Of a stretch of 64,000 nt of DNA, positions 11,670 through 27,800 are shown piece by piece. Source of the DNA: Pyrenopolyporus hunteri (lineage: Eukaryota > Ascomycota > Sordariomycetes > Xylariales > Hypoxylaceae); contig CADCXC010000038.1 of assembly GCA_902806595.1 (NCBI GenBank), forward strand, positions 2,542,001 through 2,606,000, given 5' to 3'. The position numbers and the translations under genes were made by a program. A model generated the notes under the pieces. The model was not told the DNA's origin. It worked only from the letters and a program-made list of their open reading frames with translations, and ran no database searches. Each line of letters opens with the position of its first letter. The stretch's first letter is position 1.

Positions 11670-11745
11670 GCCTGAGCCTGTGTAATTGACTGGGATGCAT
11701 TTAATAGGCGGCGGTAGGTGGTAGGACCCTAGTCGAAGTCCAGAG

Positions 11746-11810
11746 AACCGCTAAACCGCCATTTATTTTTATTTTACCGTATTATTTAACATATAGTACG
11801 ACATACCGTA
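11746..11810 (+). repeat. Left terminal inverted repeat of AT-rich block 1
   Basis: This 65-bp sequence matches the reverse complement of 39958-40022 at 61 of 65 positions. All four differences are transitions explainable as C-to-T at CpA or CpT on one strand, i.e. RIP. Weaker similarity extends about 15 bp outward (CGAAGTC on both sides). The ends point inward and enclose the whole AT-rich block. Confidence 0.85.
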
Positions 11811-11967
11811 TATGGCTAATTGTAATTAACTGGATTTTTTTAACGGGTATTTATTTACGTATATTATTACGAATAGTTTTAAATTATTTAATTATTTTAA
11901 AATTATTTATTTATAATAAATTTTAATTTTAAATTAATTTCGATATTTTAATAAAAATAATTAAATA

Positions 11968-12233
11968 TATTAAATAAATAAAAAGTTATTAATTAATAAT
12001 CGATTAATTATTATATGATTATATAATAAAAAATACGAAATAAATAAAATAAATTAAATTATATATATATAAAAATTATAAACGGTTTAATTTTATATTA
12101 ATCGATAAATATATTATTTTTAAAAGTTATATTTTAAATGTTTATTACGTAAAACGACGAAATATTTAATAAAAGTATATTTATTATTATTATTATTACG
12201 ATGAATATTTTAATACGAAATTATATTATTATA
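11968..12233 (+). repeat. Solo LTR, family A copy 1
   Basis: 266 bp starting TATTAAATAAATAAAA and ending ATTATATTATTATA. It is flanked by the perfect 5-bp duplication AAATA (11963-11967 and 12234-12238). The terminal TA...TA is what RIP would make of TG...CA, the usual LTR ends. Confidence 0.8.
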
Positions 12234-15200
12234 AAATACGTGTTAATTATATAATTATTATAAATATTTATTCGTAAATAAAAAAAATAATTTTTACGAA
12301 TATTAAACGATTATTTAATAAAGTTAAATAATTAATAACGAAATATACGATAATTTCGTTATTTTATTAAATATATTTAATATAAATTAAATTTCGTTTT
12401 TACGAGTTATAATTTACGTTTTTTTTTTTTTTTTATTTTTTACGAAATTAATAAATTAAAATTTTATATAATGCGAAAAATAATTTTTTTATTATACGAA
12501 AACTTTCGAATAATTAATTAAATTATCGAATTAAATATATATAAAAAATATATAAAAAATATATATTTTACGGATATAATTTTATAAATTTAAATAAATA
12601 TAACGTTAAATATTTATAATTAATTTTTAATGTTCGAGTTTTTTAATTTAATTAATAATATTAAATAATTAAATTTTAATATTTTTAATTATTTAAAAAG
12701 TAAAATTCGAAGTAGATTACGATTTTTCGACGCGTGTAAATATTAAAAATAAATTAAGAATAATTTTAAATATATTATTTATTTATATACGTTTTTTATT
12801 ATTTATTATAAATAATTAAAATAATTATTTTATATTAATAAATTAATATATATTACGTTTAAATAAATATTTATTATTATTATAATTATAATAATATTTA
12901 ACGTAAATATCGTAAAAATAATTAAATAAAACGATATAATATTAAAAAAAATTTTAATTTATTTTATAATTTACGTAAATATATTTTTATAATAAAATAA
13001 TATTAATTATTATTATATATATAATTAAAATTTATTAATAAATATATTTAATTTAAAAAATATAAAAATTTACTTTTAAAATTAATAATCGATAATTAAA
13101 ATTATATTAATTTTAATTTTCGAAAACGGCAATTTCGATTATAATTATAATTATTAAAAATAATAATTTATTTTAATTTAAATTAATAAATAAAATATTA
13201 TAAATGAATTATTTTAAAAGTAAAGGTTATATAAAATTAAATATATTTTCGAATTTTAAATTATTTTTATTATCGTTTTATTTACGAGGGTTTTTTTAAT
13301 TTATGTTAAAATTTAAATAATAAAATCGATTAAAAAAGTATTATTAATTATTTTTAGTCGTTTATTATTATCGTCGATAAAAAAAATAATTAATTATATA
13401 AATTTTAAAGGAAAATTTTTTTTTTTTTTCGAATTTTAATTAAGGGATTTTATTTAATTTTAATTAAATTTACGTTTATTAATAGGGTCGAATATTTTTA
13501 ATTCGATTATTACGAAGTTAATAAATTTATTATTTTATTTAAAAATGGCGATATTTTATTTTTAAAAACGAATATTTTATGTTAAAATAATTTATTATTA
13601 GTTTAATTTATTCGAAAATTTTTTAAAAGCGAATATAATAAAATATTTAAAAATTAATAATTTATAAAAAATAATTAAAAAATAAATGTAATATATAAAA
13701 TTAAAGTTTTATAAAAATAAAAATAAACGTTTAATATTAATAATTAAAGTTAATGTATATACGTATATTAAAAGAAAATAATTACGTAATTTATTTTTAA
13801 AATTACGTTTATTTATATAGATTTTTTAATATTAATTAAATATTAATATAAAATAATATATTTTTCGAAAAAAAAAATTAAGTTATTTAAAAAATTTAAA
13901 ATTATATGTTAATTTTCGATTAATATTACGTATAATTATAAAATTTAATAAATATTTATATTTTTTAATCGAATTAATAAAAATTATTTAAATATTTATT
14001 AATTAATATTTAATTTTATCGAATTTTTTAAAAAAAAATTTTAAATTAATTATAAATGTAATTTTAAAAAGTATGATAAAATAAAAATAAAGGGAGGAGG
14101 GGGGGGTAATTTAATTACGGAAAAGTAGTTTATAATTTATAATATTTTTAAATTAACGTAAAAAAAAAATTAATAAAAATTACGAATTATTAATAAAACG
14201 TTAATGTTATACGAGTCGTACGAATAATAATATAATATTAAACGCGATATTATTTTTTATTAATATAAAATATAATTATCGTTTAAACGAAAAATTATTA
14301 ATTTTATTAATTTAAAAATTTTAAACGACGTTAAAAATTTTATTTTATAAAACGTTAAATAATTTTATAATAATTTTATTAATATTAAAAATTTTAAATA
14401 TTTATTTATATATTTAAATATTATATAATATAAATAATATTTAATAAAAAAATAATTATATATAATAATAAATATTTATAATAATTTTAATATATATAAA
14501 TTCGTAAAAAAATGAAAAGTAATAATTTTTATAAACGAAAAAACGGGGAAATATTTAATTTATTTTAATATTTATTAAGAAATTATTTATTTAAGTAAAT
14601 ATTTAATTTATTAAATAATATTTTAACAAATATTTTATTTATATTATTATTTAAATAATATAAATATTAATAATTTTTATTATTTATTTTTTTTTATTAT
14701 TAATTTTTTTTTAAATTTAATTATTTTATATAAAAATCGAATTAATAGTTTATTATATTTATAAAATTTATTTTTATAGTAATAATATTTTTATTAATTA
14801 AATATATTTACGAAAATATATAATTTACGTTTTCGATGATAATATTTTCTTTCGTTTTAATATAATTTAAATATATATATTAATTATTTTTCGAAAAACA
14901 TTATTATTATATTTTTTATTTTCGTATAATTCGAATATTAATTATTTTTTTAAAAATATTATTATTATATTATCGATTATAAAAAAAAAATAACAAAAAA
15001 ACAATAAATAATATATGTATAATTTAATATTTAATAATATAATATTTAACAAATAAAAAATCGAATAAAAAAAGTAATATTATTAAATTAATCGTTTTTC
15101 GAATTAATAAACGGTTTAATAAAATATAATATTATAAAATTTTATATTTAAATATTTTAATTAAATAATTTATTTAAATAATAATATTTTATTAATAATA

Positions 15201-18200
15201 TTAAATATATATTAAAAAATTTATTTTAAAATTATTTATTTTATTAATAATTTATTCGAATTAATATTTTTTTTATTTATATCGATACGAAATTTATATT
15301 ATTTTAATTATATTTTACGATAATATTAAAAAAAATTTAAGATTTAAATATCGAATTAAAAAATTATTAATATATCGTTAATTTATAATATTTTAAATTT
15401 ATTTAATTATTTAATTAAAACATATTAAAATTATTATTTTATAAATAATCGATAAATAAAACGTCGATAAAAGTAAATATAATATTAATATAATATTACG
15501 ATTTTATATATTATATATCGATATAATTTTTTTAAATATTTTAATATTAAAAATATAAGTTAATATTTTAACGAATTAATTTTATTAATATAAATAATAA
15601 ATATTATTTATTTTTATTTTAAAAAGTTAATTATTAATCGTAATATAAGTAAATATAATTATTAAATGTTTAAAAAATTGAATTTATCGATTAACGTTTT
15701 TTTTTAAAATAAAATTAATGTTTAATTATTTAATCGATATAAAATATTTTTAAAAAATAGGTTTAAAATTTAAAAAGTTTAAAACATTATTAAATTTATT
15801 TTATCGATTTTTTTCCTTTAATAAATAATTAAATAATTAACGTTTAATTTTTATTATTTATTATATGTAAATAAGTAAATATTAAATAATAATTTTAACA
15901 AAAAATAATAATATATAATTATTAATTTTTTATAATAATTTCTTTTAATTTATATTATAAATTTATAATTTTATATTAAAAAATTACGAATTAAAAAATA
16001 TATAATAAAATTAATAAATTTTATAAATTATATATAATAAATATATTTATGTTATTAATTCGAGTTATATATATAAAATTATTAATAAAATTAATTTTAT
16101 TAATTAATAAAAAATAATATTAAAAAAAAAAATAATAATTAATTATTGTATAATTTAATAAATAAAATTTTTAAAAATATAAAAAATAATTTTAATTTAA
16201 AATATAAATAAAAATTCGATAATTTAATATACGTTATATAAATTTAATTTATTTATATGAGTTATTATTAAAGTCGTAAAATAATGATTATAATAATAAT
16301 CGTATTTTTAATTTAACGTTTTTTTTATTTTATTTTTTAATAATTTTTTATTTATTTTTATTTAAAGTTTTTTCGTATAATAAAATCGTTTTAAATGTTA
16401 TTATTATATCGGTTAATAATGTTTTATTTTAAACAATAAAATGTATCGTTTCGATTAAATTTCGAAAAATCGAAATTTTTATTTTATTATTTTATAATTA
16501 ATGTAATTATTTTATTATTTAATTTATTATATTATAAATTATTTTATAGGATATTTAATATTAAAAAGGGGTTTATATACGACGAAAATATTATCGATAA
16601 AAAAATATAATAAAGATTAATGTATTTAAATTCGATAAAATAATTATATTCGAAGGTAGACGACGAAGATATTATCAATGGGGGAGTGTAAAAAAGATTA
16701 ATATATTCGAATTTAATAAAGTAGTTATATTCGAAAGTAAATAATGATATTATTTTTTAATTAATGTTAGGTTTAAGTAAACGAAAGTAAAAGGTCGTTT
16801 ATTAAAATTAAATATTAATGATTTAAGTAAAAAAACGTTATAAATTTAATATAATTTTATATGTTTATTATAATTTAAATTATTTAATTTACAATTATAA
16901 AATAATCGAGGTATATGATTAATAATATATTAATTAAAAGTTAAGTTTATTTTTTTTTTAAATTCGAATAAAATATAACGTATAAAAATAAATAAATTAC
17001 AATAATAATTTAATTAAATTTTTTTAAAAGTAAGTTTGTTAAAATCAGTAGTTTTTTCGAAGTGTTTATTAATGGAAAAAATCGACAGCGATAATATAAA
17101 TATAAATATAATATTAAAACTTTTTATTTTTTTTTTTTTTTCGAATTATTTTTTAAAAATTTTTTTTATTTAACGACGTATAAAAGTTTATAATTTCGAG
17201 TTAAAATATTTTTTATTAAATTAAGTTATTATAAAAATAAGTTAAAATTTATAAAAAATAAATAAAAAAATTAAATAAATGTATAAAAAAATATTAATAA
17301 TTTTTTTAACGTCGATATTTCGATTAATTTAAATTTATTAAAGGGTTTATTTTATATATAATTTATATATAAAAATTATATAATATTATAATATATTATA
17401 ATTTTTATTAATATTTATTTATATAAATTAAGTTATTATTTTTTATTTTTTAATATATTTTAAAATTTTATTCGATAAGTAGATAATAATATATTTTAAA
17501 ATAAATTTAAAATAAATTATTTTTTTATTTAATATATTTATATAAAAGTATTAATTTATATCGTAATTTTTTATTAAAATAAATATCGAATAAATATTTA
17601 TAAATATTTTTAAATATTTAAATATTTTTAATATTTTATATTTTAATATATAATTATTTGTTTAAAAATATTTTTAATATTTTATATAAAATTTTAATAT
17701 TTTTTATTTAAATAATAATATTTTTTTTTTTTATTTATTTTTTTTTTTAAAGTAATAATTTTTTATTAATTTAATAATTACGATTTATTAAATATAATTA
17801 TTTTAAGAAATGTTTTATATATTAATTTTTTTTTTTTATTTATTTTTATTAAATTTTTAATTATAATTTTCGATAATTTTAAAACTTATTAATTAATAAG
17901 TTAAATTATTAAGTTTTTAGGTTAAATATTTTAATATTAATATTATTAATATTTTATTTATTATTTATAAAATGTAATAATAATTTTTATTTTAAATTTT
18001 AAATTATTAATTTTATAATTTTATTTTTATTTAAATATTATATAAAAAATTAATTAATTTAATTTCGAATAAATAATCGAGGGAGGGTTTTTTAATTATT
18101 TATATATAAACGTGGATATTTTATTAAAAATATTAAAGTTATATTTAACGTTTTTAATTATTTTAACGTTATTTCGATTTTATTAACATTCGAAATATTT

Positions 18201-19820
18201 TATATTACGTATTATGTTATTTAATTATTCGTTTTAATATATTAGCGTTACGTTTAATAAAAACGATATAATTTTAAAATATAATTAAAAAATTTTTTTT
18301 TATAAAAAATATAATCGAATATATATCGAATCGATAAAATTTATTTTAAATTTTTTTATTTGTAATAAAAATATAAGTGTTTTTATTTAATAATGAAATA
18401 AATTTTTTTTTTATAAATAATTTTAAAAAATTTTACGGTTAAATTTTAAATTAAATTTTATTTTTTACGTTATTTAATATTATATTAATAATATTATTTT
18501 TTATAATTAATTAATAACGGCGGGTGAATTTAATATTATTATATTAGGTATAATGGTATTTAATGGGGAGTTTGTTATCGTAAAAAACGTAGTTATTAAA
18601 AAATATTATAAAGTATTTTATTTAAAAGGTTTACGAAATGAGATTTATATTAGTAAGTTATTTTTTAATATTTATTTCGTGTCGATTTTAAAGATGTAGT
18701 ATAATTATAATTTAAATTTATTTTATTATTAATTGTTTTACGATATATATTATATTATTATATTATTAATTAGGTATTTTTTTTATAAGTATTATATTAT
18801 AACGAAATTTTTAACGTTGATGCGATTAATATTTTTTTACGATATTTTAAATATTTTAAATTTTATATATAAATAAAGTTTTTAATATTAAAACATTTTA
18901 TTATATAATATAATTATTATATAAAATATTTAATTAAGTCGGTATAAAACGATAATTTATAATTTCGAAAAAATTATTATGTTATCGAAAAATAATTATA
19001 AATATTTCGATTTTTTATATGTTATAACGTTTAAAATATATTTTAAAAAAAGATATGATAAATTTATTAATTTATTTTTTTTAAAATATATTATATTATA
19101 TATTTTAAAGGGTATAAATGTAATTAATGTTATTTACATTAATAAATAATGTTATGTAGATTTAATGGAAAAGTTTAAATTTTATTTTAATAAAAAAATT
19201 ATCGATGTCGATAAATATAATTTTATTAAAAGATTAATGTTATTCAATTTTTGTTTAAAATTTAATGTATCGAAAATTTTAAAATATAAAGTTTAAAATT
19301 TATTAAATGTAAAAAAAGTAAAAATTATTATAATAAAATATATATAAATTTATAAATAATCGAATAATAATAAAAATTTTTATATTTAAATATTCCTCGA
19401 ATTAATTATTATTTATTAATATTTAATATTAATTTAAAAGTCGAATTAAATATATTAATTTTATTATTTAATTAATAAAATATTTTATATTTTAAGTAAA
19501 ATATTTATTTTATCGATATAATAATAAAAAAAAAATTATAAAGCGTTTATATAAAAATTTAAATTTTAAATTATTTATTATAATATAAATAATATTTGTA
19601 ATTTATAATTTATTATTTATTTATTTAAAGTAAGTAAGTATTTAATAAGTTTAAATGGTCGGCAATAAATTTAAAAATAATTTTATTACCTCGTATAATA
19701 TACATTAAATTTATAATTTTTAAATTATAATTATTTTTTTTTTTTCTCGATTATTTTTATAAATTTAAAATAAGATTTATATATTATAAAATAAAATATT
19801 TAAAAAATTAAATATAATAT

Positions 19821-20087
19821 TATTAAATAAATAAAGGATTATTAATTTATAGTCGATTAATTAATATACGATTATATGGTAAAAAGTAACGAAATAAATA
19901 AATTAATTAAATTATAAAAATGTAAAAGTTATAAATCGATTAATTTTATATTAATCGGTAAATATATTTATTTTTAAAAGTTATGTCTTAATCGTTTATT
20001 ACGTAAAGCGACGATATATTTAATAAAGGTATATTTACTGTTATTATCGTTACAATAAATATATTAATACGAAATTATATTATTATA
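19821..20087 (+). repeat. Solo LTR, family A copy 2
   Basis: 267 bp, same ends and internal landmarks as the other copies (CGACGA...TATTTAATAAA block near the centre-right). Flanked by AATAT on both sides. Confidence 0.8.
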
Positions 20088-20188
20088 AATATTAAAGTAA
20101 AAAATTATATTAAAATTAAATAATTATATATTTTTTTTTAATTTAATAATTATAAAAATCGATTAATTTAAAAAGTAATTTTTTTTAT

Positions 20189-20455
20189 TATTAATATAAT
20201 AAAAATTTATTAAATAATAAACAATTTTATATTATACAATCGTATAATACGAAATAAAAAAAAAATAAATTAATTAAATTATATAAATATAAAAAAAAAA
20301 AGATTAAGTTAAATTTATATTAATCGAAAATATATTTTTATTTAAAATTTATAACTTAATTATTTATTACATAAAACGATAAAATATATAATAAAGTTAT
20401 ATTTATTATTATTATCGTTACGATGAATATATTAATATAAAATTATATTATTATA
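20189..20455 (+). repeat. Solo LTR, family A copy 3
   Basis: 267 bp, more diverged at its start but with the same end. Flanked by TTTAT on both sides. It lies only about 100 bp right of copy 2 in the same orientation, as an independent insertion with its own target duplication. Confidence 0.75.
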
Positions 20456-21794
20456 TTTATTTTTTTTATATTTAAATTTCGATTATTTAAATATATACGT
20501 TAATAATATCGATTATTAATAAAACTTTTTTAAATTTAATTATTTTTAACTCGTTAATATTAAATTTTAAAATTAACAAAATTTATTTTAATTTAAAAAT
20601 TATCGAAAATAAAAATAAATATATCGATTATAATTTTATTATATAATTTTTTATCGAATAATTTTATTATATCGTTTATTAATTTATTTTATAATTTTTT
20701 AATAACGGTGTTATTTTATATAAATAAAAACGATTTAAATTTAATATTTATTTATGTAATATTATTATTTACGAATTATATAAAAATATTAATATTTTTA
20801 TAATATAATTTTAATATTTAAATATATAAATAATTAAATATAAATATAAATGAAATTTTTTACGTAATTTTTAAACAAATATTTAAAATAATAAACCGTT
20901 TATTTAATCGAATTTTTAAAATTTCGAATCGATTATTTATTTAAATTTTAAAATTATTTAATTATGTAATAATCCGAGTTTTTAAATTATTTAATTACGT
21001 ATTAATCGTATTAATTAAATTTAAAATTTATTAATTTTTATAAATTACGAAAAAATTTATAAATTTTAATAATTTTTATATTAATTTATTATTATATTTG
21101 ATTATTATAATAAAATTAAATTACAAATTAAATTATATTAAAAAATTTATAATAATCGAAATATTAAATAAATAATAAAACGAGGTACGATAAAATAATA
21201 AAATATTTTAAAAAAAGTTAATTTAAAGTTTAAATTAATGTTAAAATAATTAAAATTTCGTAATAATAACATTTATATATTTATTTATTTAAATATTTTA
21301 TAATAGTGGATATTATTTAAAATTATTCGAAAATTAACTTTTTAATTAAAATTTTTAATAATAAATTAATAATTTCGAATCGATTAATTTAATATTTAAT
21401 ATAATAAAACGATAATTTATTTTTACATTTTTTATATAAATATTTATATATAATATATATATATAAAAAAATATATTTATAATATAAAATTATAGAAATA
21501 ATTTTAAAAAGTTTATATGTTTATACATTTTATAAAAATTTCTTTTTTTTACGTTTTTATAGTTATTAAAAATATAATTACGACTTTTATTTAATATATT
21601 TATATTCGAATTAATATAATATAATTTAATTTAAATTTTTTTATAAATTATTATATTATAATAATTAAGTAATTATTTATTTAAACTTATTATTATAATA
21701 TTATACAGTTATTTAATAATGTAAAATAATCGATAAATTAAATTATATCGTTTTATATAATGTAAATACGTTATATTAATTTCGTAATTTAAAA

Positions 21795-21878
21795 AATTAT
21801 AATTCGTTTTTTTTATTTTTTTTTTATAATATTAATAAAAGTTTATTTTTAATTTTTAAAATTTATTTTATAACGTAA
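21795..21878 (+). repeat. Partial copy of poly-T repeat family B
   Basis: A T-tract followed by ATAATATTAATAAA and a T-rich tail matches the core of the family B copies at 35,681 and 57,396. The flanking arm is too degraded to follow. Confidence 0.35.
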
Positions 21879-24800
21879 AATTAAACGATTAATTTTTAAA
21901 TTATTTTATAATAAATTATAATATAATATTATTTATTATAATTTTTATTATATAAAATATTAATTAAAAAATAAAATTAAATATATTCGAATTTTAAACG
22001 TAGATTATAAAAATAAAGGTAATAATAAACATTATTAATTAAAAAATTAATTAATATAGTCGAAAATTAATTATAAATTATAATTTTTATTAGGGATATA
22101 ATCGTATTTATTTAATTATATAATAAATTTATTATTATTATTTATTTTATTAATCGATTTTATTAAATTAATTAATTAATTATATTATAAATTTCATCGA
22201 TAATTTCGATTTAAATTTTTATTTTAAAAATTTTTATTTTATTTATATATATTTTTTTAAACAATTTTAAAAAATTCGTTTTAAATTTACGATATTATAT
22301 ACATAAATTATATATCAATTATATATAACTATAATACCGATATAAAAATCGAACAAAATATAAATTATTACATAATTATATAATTATAATAACGTTATAT
22401 TTTAATTAATTAAAATAATAAATATTTTAAATTTCGAATTATTTATAATTTTAATTATATATATTATTTATATTATTTCGTATTATTATTTTATATATAT
22501 TAAACATATTAATAAATACATATATATGATACATATATTTAAATAATAAAATGAAAATATATTTAAACGTATTAAATTTATTTTTTTAATTTTTAATTTT
22601 TTTTTTTTTTAAATATTTTATTATATTTTTATTATTTAAATATTAATTTAACATTATATATTTAAGTTAATATAAATAATATAAACGTTAATTACGTCAA
22701 ATAATTTAACTTATAATTTAATTTTAATTTTATAATATAATTTATAATTTTATTTAACAAAAAATTTTTTAAATTAAAAAACTTTTCGATTATTTAATAA
22801 AGTTAATAAATTTTATATATATTATAATAAATTTAAAATAATATAAATATTTTATCTATAAATTAATATTAATATATATAAAATACATTTTAATTATATA
22901 AACGTTTATTTTAATATTTTAAACGTACGTTTTAATAATATAAATACGCGTATAAATATTCGATTCGACACTTTTAACGTTTATTTTAAAATTCGATTTT
23001 AAATATTATAAATTATTTTTTTATATTTTATATTTAATTTTTTAAATATTTTAATATTAATTAAAATTTTACTTTAAAGATTATAATTTTTTTACGTAAT
23101 TTATTAATAGTTATATTATAATTTTCGAAATTATATTCAAATTATTTAAATTTATCGAAAATAATATTATTATCGAAATATTACGAAATAAATCGATAGA
23201 TAATATTTAAAGATTATTTAATAAATATTTATATAATTAAATTATAATTAATATATTTACTTTCAATAAACTTTAAATTAAATTAAATTTTAAAGGTTTT
23301 AAATATAAATTTTAACAAAATAAAGTTAATAAAATTTAAAAAAATTTTTATAATTATTAAAATTATAAACGAACGTTTATATTAATATTATAATATCGTT
23401 ATAATATATATATAAAAAGAGGGAAAAAGGGAGGTATATATTAAAGTTTAACGATTTCGTAAGTCGTAATTTATATTTTATTTTTTATTTTATAATTAAT
23501 AAAATGTTAATAATGTAATTTTAATTAAATTTAAATTTTTATTCGTTTCGTTAATTAAATTAAATAAATAAATATAATATTATAATTTTATTAAATAAAT
23601 TTTATTATCGAATTATAATAAATAAATTTAAATAATCGATAATAAATATAATAATATTTTATCGTTTTTATATATAAATTATATCTATTTTTAAATATAT
23701 AATAAATTTTATTTTTACGCGCGTTAATAAAAGTAAATTTATATTCGAATTTAAATTTTTTTAACGTTTTTTTTTCGTTTTTTATAAAATAATATAAGTT
23801 TATTTAACGTATTTTATATTATTTTTTATTAAACATTTTTATAATTACGATTTTAATAATTAATATATCGTATAATATTTATTTTAATTTTTTAAAAAAA
23901 AAAAATTAAAAATTTATTTATATATATATTAAATAAATTAATTATAACGATATTTATATAATTAATATAATTTTATAATTTTTATAATCGTATAAAAAAC
24001 CGTTTAAATTATTTATTTTTATATGATTAATTTATTTATTTTTATTTACGATATCGTCGTACTTTTATTAATTTTACATTTTAAACATATATCAACGGAA
24101 AATAATTAACGTATCGATTATATTAAATTATTTTCGATAATAAATCGACGACGTAATCGTTAATTAAAATTTATATTTATTTATAATATACTATTAATAT
24201 ATTATTAAAAAATATTTTTATTTTATATGTTTAAATTTATAATTTTTTACGTATTAATAAATAACGATGTAATTAATACGTAAACAAACGCGATTTATAA
24301 AAGGTATATATAATTGTTTTCGTATTTATAAATCGAAATACGAATTTAATAAACAACGTATATATTTATTATTATTATAACGACGAAAATTCGCATTATT
24401 TATTTATAAATTTATATATTTAAAAAAAAAAATTTAAAACGATTATATTAATAATATATAATAATGTTAATTTTAATATTAATTTTAATTTTTATTTTAA
24501 ATTTCGTATTTACATTAACAAATTTTATAATTTTTTTTACCGGTTAAAAAATACGTAATTATAAAAAAAAATATAAAAAATAATATAAATATATAACGAT
24601 TTTCGAACGAATTAATATTCGAATAAATTTCGAAAATAAGTTAACGGTTTTATATACGTTAAAAAAAAAAAAAAAAGAAATGACGCGTTTAATATCGTTT
24701 ATAAGGGAAAATAACGACGAAATCGTTAATAAAAAATAAAAAATTTTATTAAATAAAATAATAAAATTTATTTAAAATATAATTATATAAATTTATATCG

Positions 24801-27800
24801 TATATATATTATATAAAATAAAAGGACAATAATAAAAATATATTTAATTATTTTTAAATAATTTAATTATATAATATTTAAAATTTATTTTTTAATTTAT
24901 ATTTATTATAATAAAAAATAATTAATTAATTTTTTTTTTATTTAAATAAAATTTAAATAAATTACGACGTAATTTTATATTAATTGTATTTATAATAATA
25001 TATCGCGTTTTAATTTTAATTATATTACGTACATAAATATTTATAAATTAAATAATACAAATTTTAAAACGTGTTATTAATTTATTTTCGTTAATTAATT
25101 TAATAAATTCGACCGACGATTAATTAAGTTTTCGTTTTTTATTTTATATATTAAATAAAAGTAAACGATTAATATCGAAAACGATATAACGGATCGAATT
25201 AATAAATATTTTAAAATAATTATCGTTAATAAAATTTAATGCGATAATAAAAATTTTCGTAATATTATTTAATAAAAATGATATTTTTTTAATTAATAAT
25301 AAATTAAATTAATTATATTCGATATTTTTTTATATTTTAAATAATTTTAATTATGGATAAGCGTTAAATTATTTCGATAAAATTATTTTTTCGATAATTA
25401 ATATATTTATAATTTATTTATTTTATAATACGATTAATTTTAATTTTTTCCTTTGTATTATTTATTCGATTATTTTATTAATATTTAAAAGCGAAATATT
25501 ATTATCGGTAGGATTTTTAATAAAATTAATTAAATTTTCGATAAAATTAATAATAATATTCGAAGTTTTAAATATTATAAAAATAAAATTTCGTTTAAAA
25601 ATATTAACATTAAAATTATTTTAATTCGATATTAATAATAATTATAAAAATTTTAATTAAATTTATGTCTATATTATAAATTTTAAATTTTAACGGTGGT
25701 GTAAAATTTCGACATATTTTTACGGTTTTTTTTAATAACGAATTAAATGATTTTAAAAATTATTTTTATTACGATTTTATTAACGAAATTAAATTACAAT
25801 CGATTTAAAAATTAATGATTATATTAAACGTAAAAATTTAATTTAACGGAAAGTTTTAATTAAACGGGTAAATATAATTTAACGAAAAAGGGTAATTAAA
25901 CGAAAGTAAAATTATTTAATTTAAAAAAAAGGGTTAATTAAATAAGAGGATATTTTAATTTTTTTTATCGAAAAATAAATTTACGAACGTTCGAAACGAC
26001 GTTTTAATTTTTTTTCGTAAAATTAAAACTTCGTTTTTATATATAATTATATAAGTTTTATATATTTTATTTTTAATTATATTTCCCACAAAATTTTAAA
26101 ATATATTATTTTTATTAAATAAATTATTTATCGTTATTTTTTTATAATCGACAATATTTATTATTTTTATTTTAAATATTTACATTATTTTAATATATTA
26201 AACAAATTTTATATATTTAATATATTTATAAATTATATGTTTATTAATTTTATATAAATTTAAAACGTTTTATTTTAATTAATATTATAATGTAATTTTA
26301 TTCAAATATAAAAAAATCGAAATATTAATCGTTTTTAACGTAAATATTTATTAAATAATTTTAAATTTCGTATCGATTAAATTTATAATTTTTCATCGTT
26401 TCGATTAATATTAATTTTTTTTTTATTTTATTATTTTTATTAATATATATATAAAAGTTATAAATATACATATATATTTTAAAACGAATTATATTATAAA
26501 TTCGATTATAAGTCGATTAAATTTTTTATAATTTAATATTTTTTTTTATTACGTTAAATTTTAAGTTTATTTAAATAAAAATTATTTTAAAATTATATTC
26601 GATAAACGGTTTATATTTTAATTATTTTTTTTTAATTATATTAATTTTCGATTACGAGTTTTAAAACGGTATATTTAAAAATAATTTATACGATAATAAA
26701 ATATTTCGATTATAAAATATAACGTTTAAATTATTAAATTATATAACGGGTAAATTATTTTATAAAATAAAAGGTATTTCGTTAAAAAATATCATAATCG
26801 TATCGTTAAATTAAATATTAAACGAAGTAATTAAATTTTTATATAAAAATTAATAATTATTTATAAAATTAATAATTAAAAAATAATAAAATTTATAATA
26901 AAAATAATAAATTTTACGATTTATTTCGAAATAAAATTTAAAAATTATTTTATATATTATTATATAATTAAAATTATTTTCGTAAAGTTTAAAATATATA
27001 ACGTTTTTCGATATCGTTAAAAAATAAATAATAATATATAATATAAAATAATAATAAGGTAAAAATTAAAATAAATAAAAAAACGATTTTTTTTAATATT
27101 TAATTTATTAAATTTATAAAAAAGATATCGAAGTTATAATTTTTCGATAAATATATAAATAATATAATTAATAATTATAAAAGTTAAAATATATATTTTA
27201 TTTTTTATATGTATAAAATTATTATTTCGCGTATTTTTATAAGTTAAATTAAAAAATAATTCGCGTTAATTAATTAATTTTATATTAAAATTTATCGATT
27301 TCGATTATAATATCGAAGTAAAAACGTATCGTAAAAATTTTATATTAAAAACAACGAATAAATTTTTACGAGAAAAATGTATAAATTTATCGAATATTTA
27401 ATAATTTAATTATATTTAAATATATTTTAATATTATAATTAAACGCGAATTTATTCGAAAAAATTAACGGAAAAAATTAAAATATTATTATATATATTAA
27501 TAAATTAATTTTATAAAATATAATAATATAAATTAAACGTAATTTTATAATTTAAAAAAAATTTAAATTTTTTTTTTTATTATAACGTTAAATATATAAT
27601 TAATTAATTAAATATATTTAAATATAATAATAAAATTATAATAATAAAATCGTAAAATTATTTATAAATAAATACGCTTTAATATATATATATATAATAA
27701 ATAAAAAATACGTAAATTTTATTTATAATTATATTAATAATATTTATATAATTTAAAAAAAAAGTTCGAAAATTTATATATTATTATTTATATAATTTTA

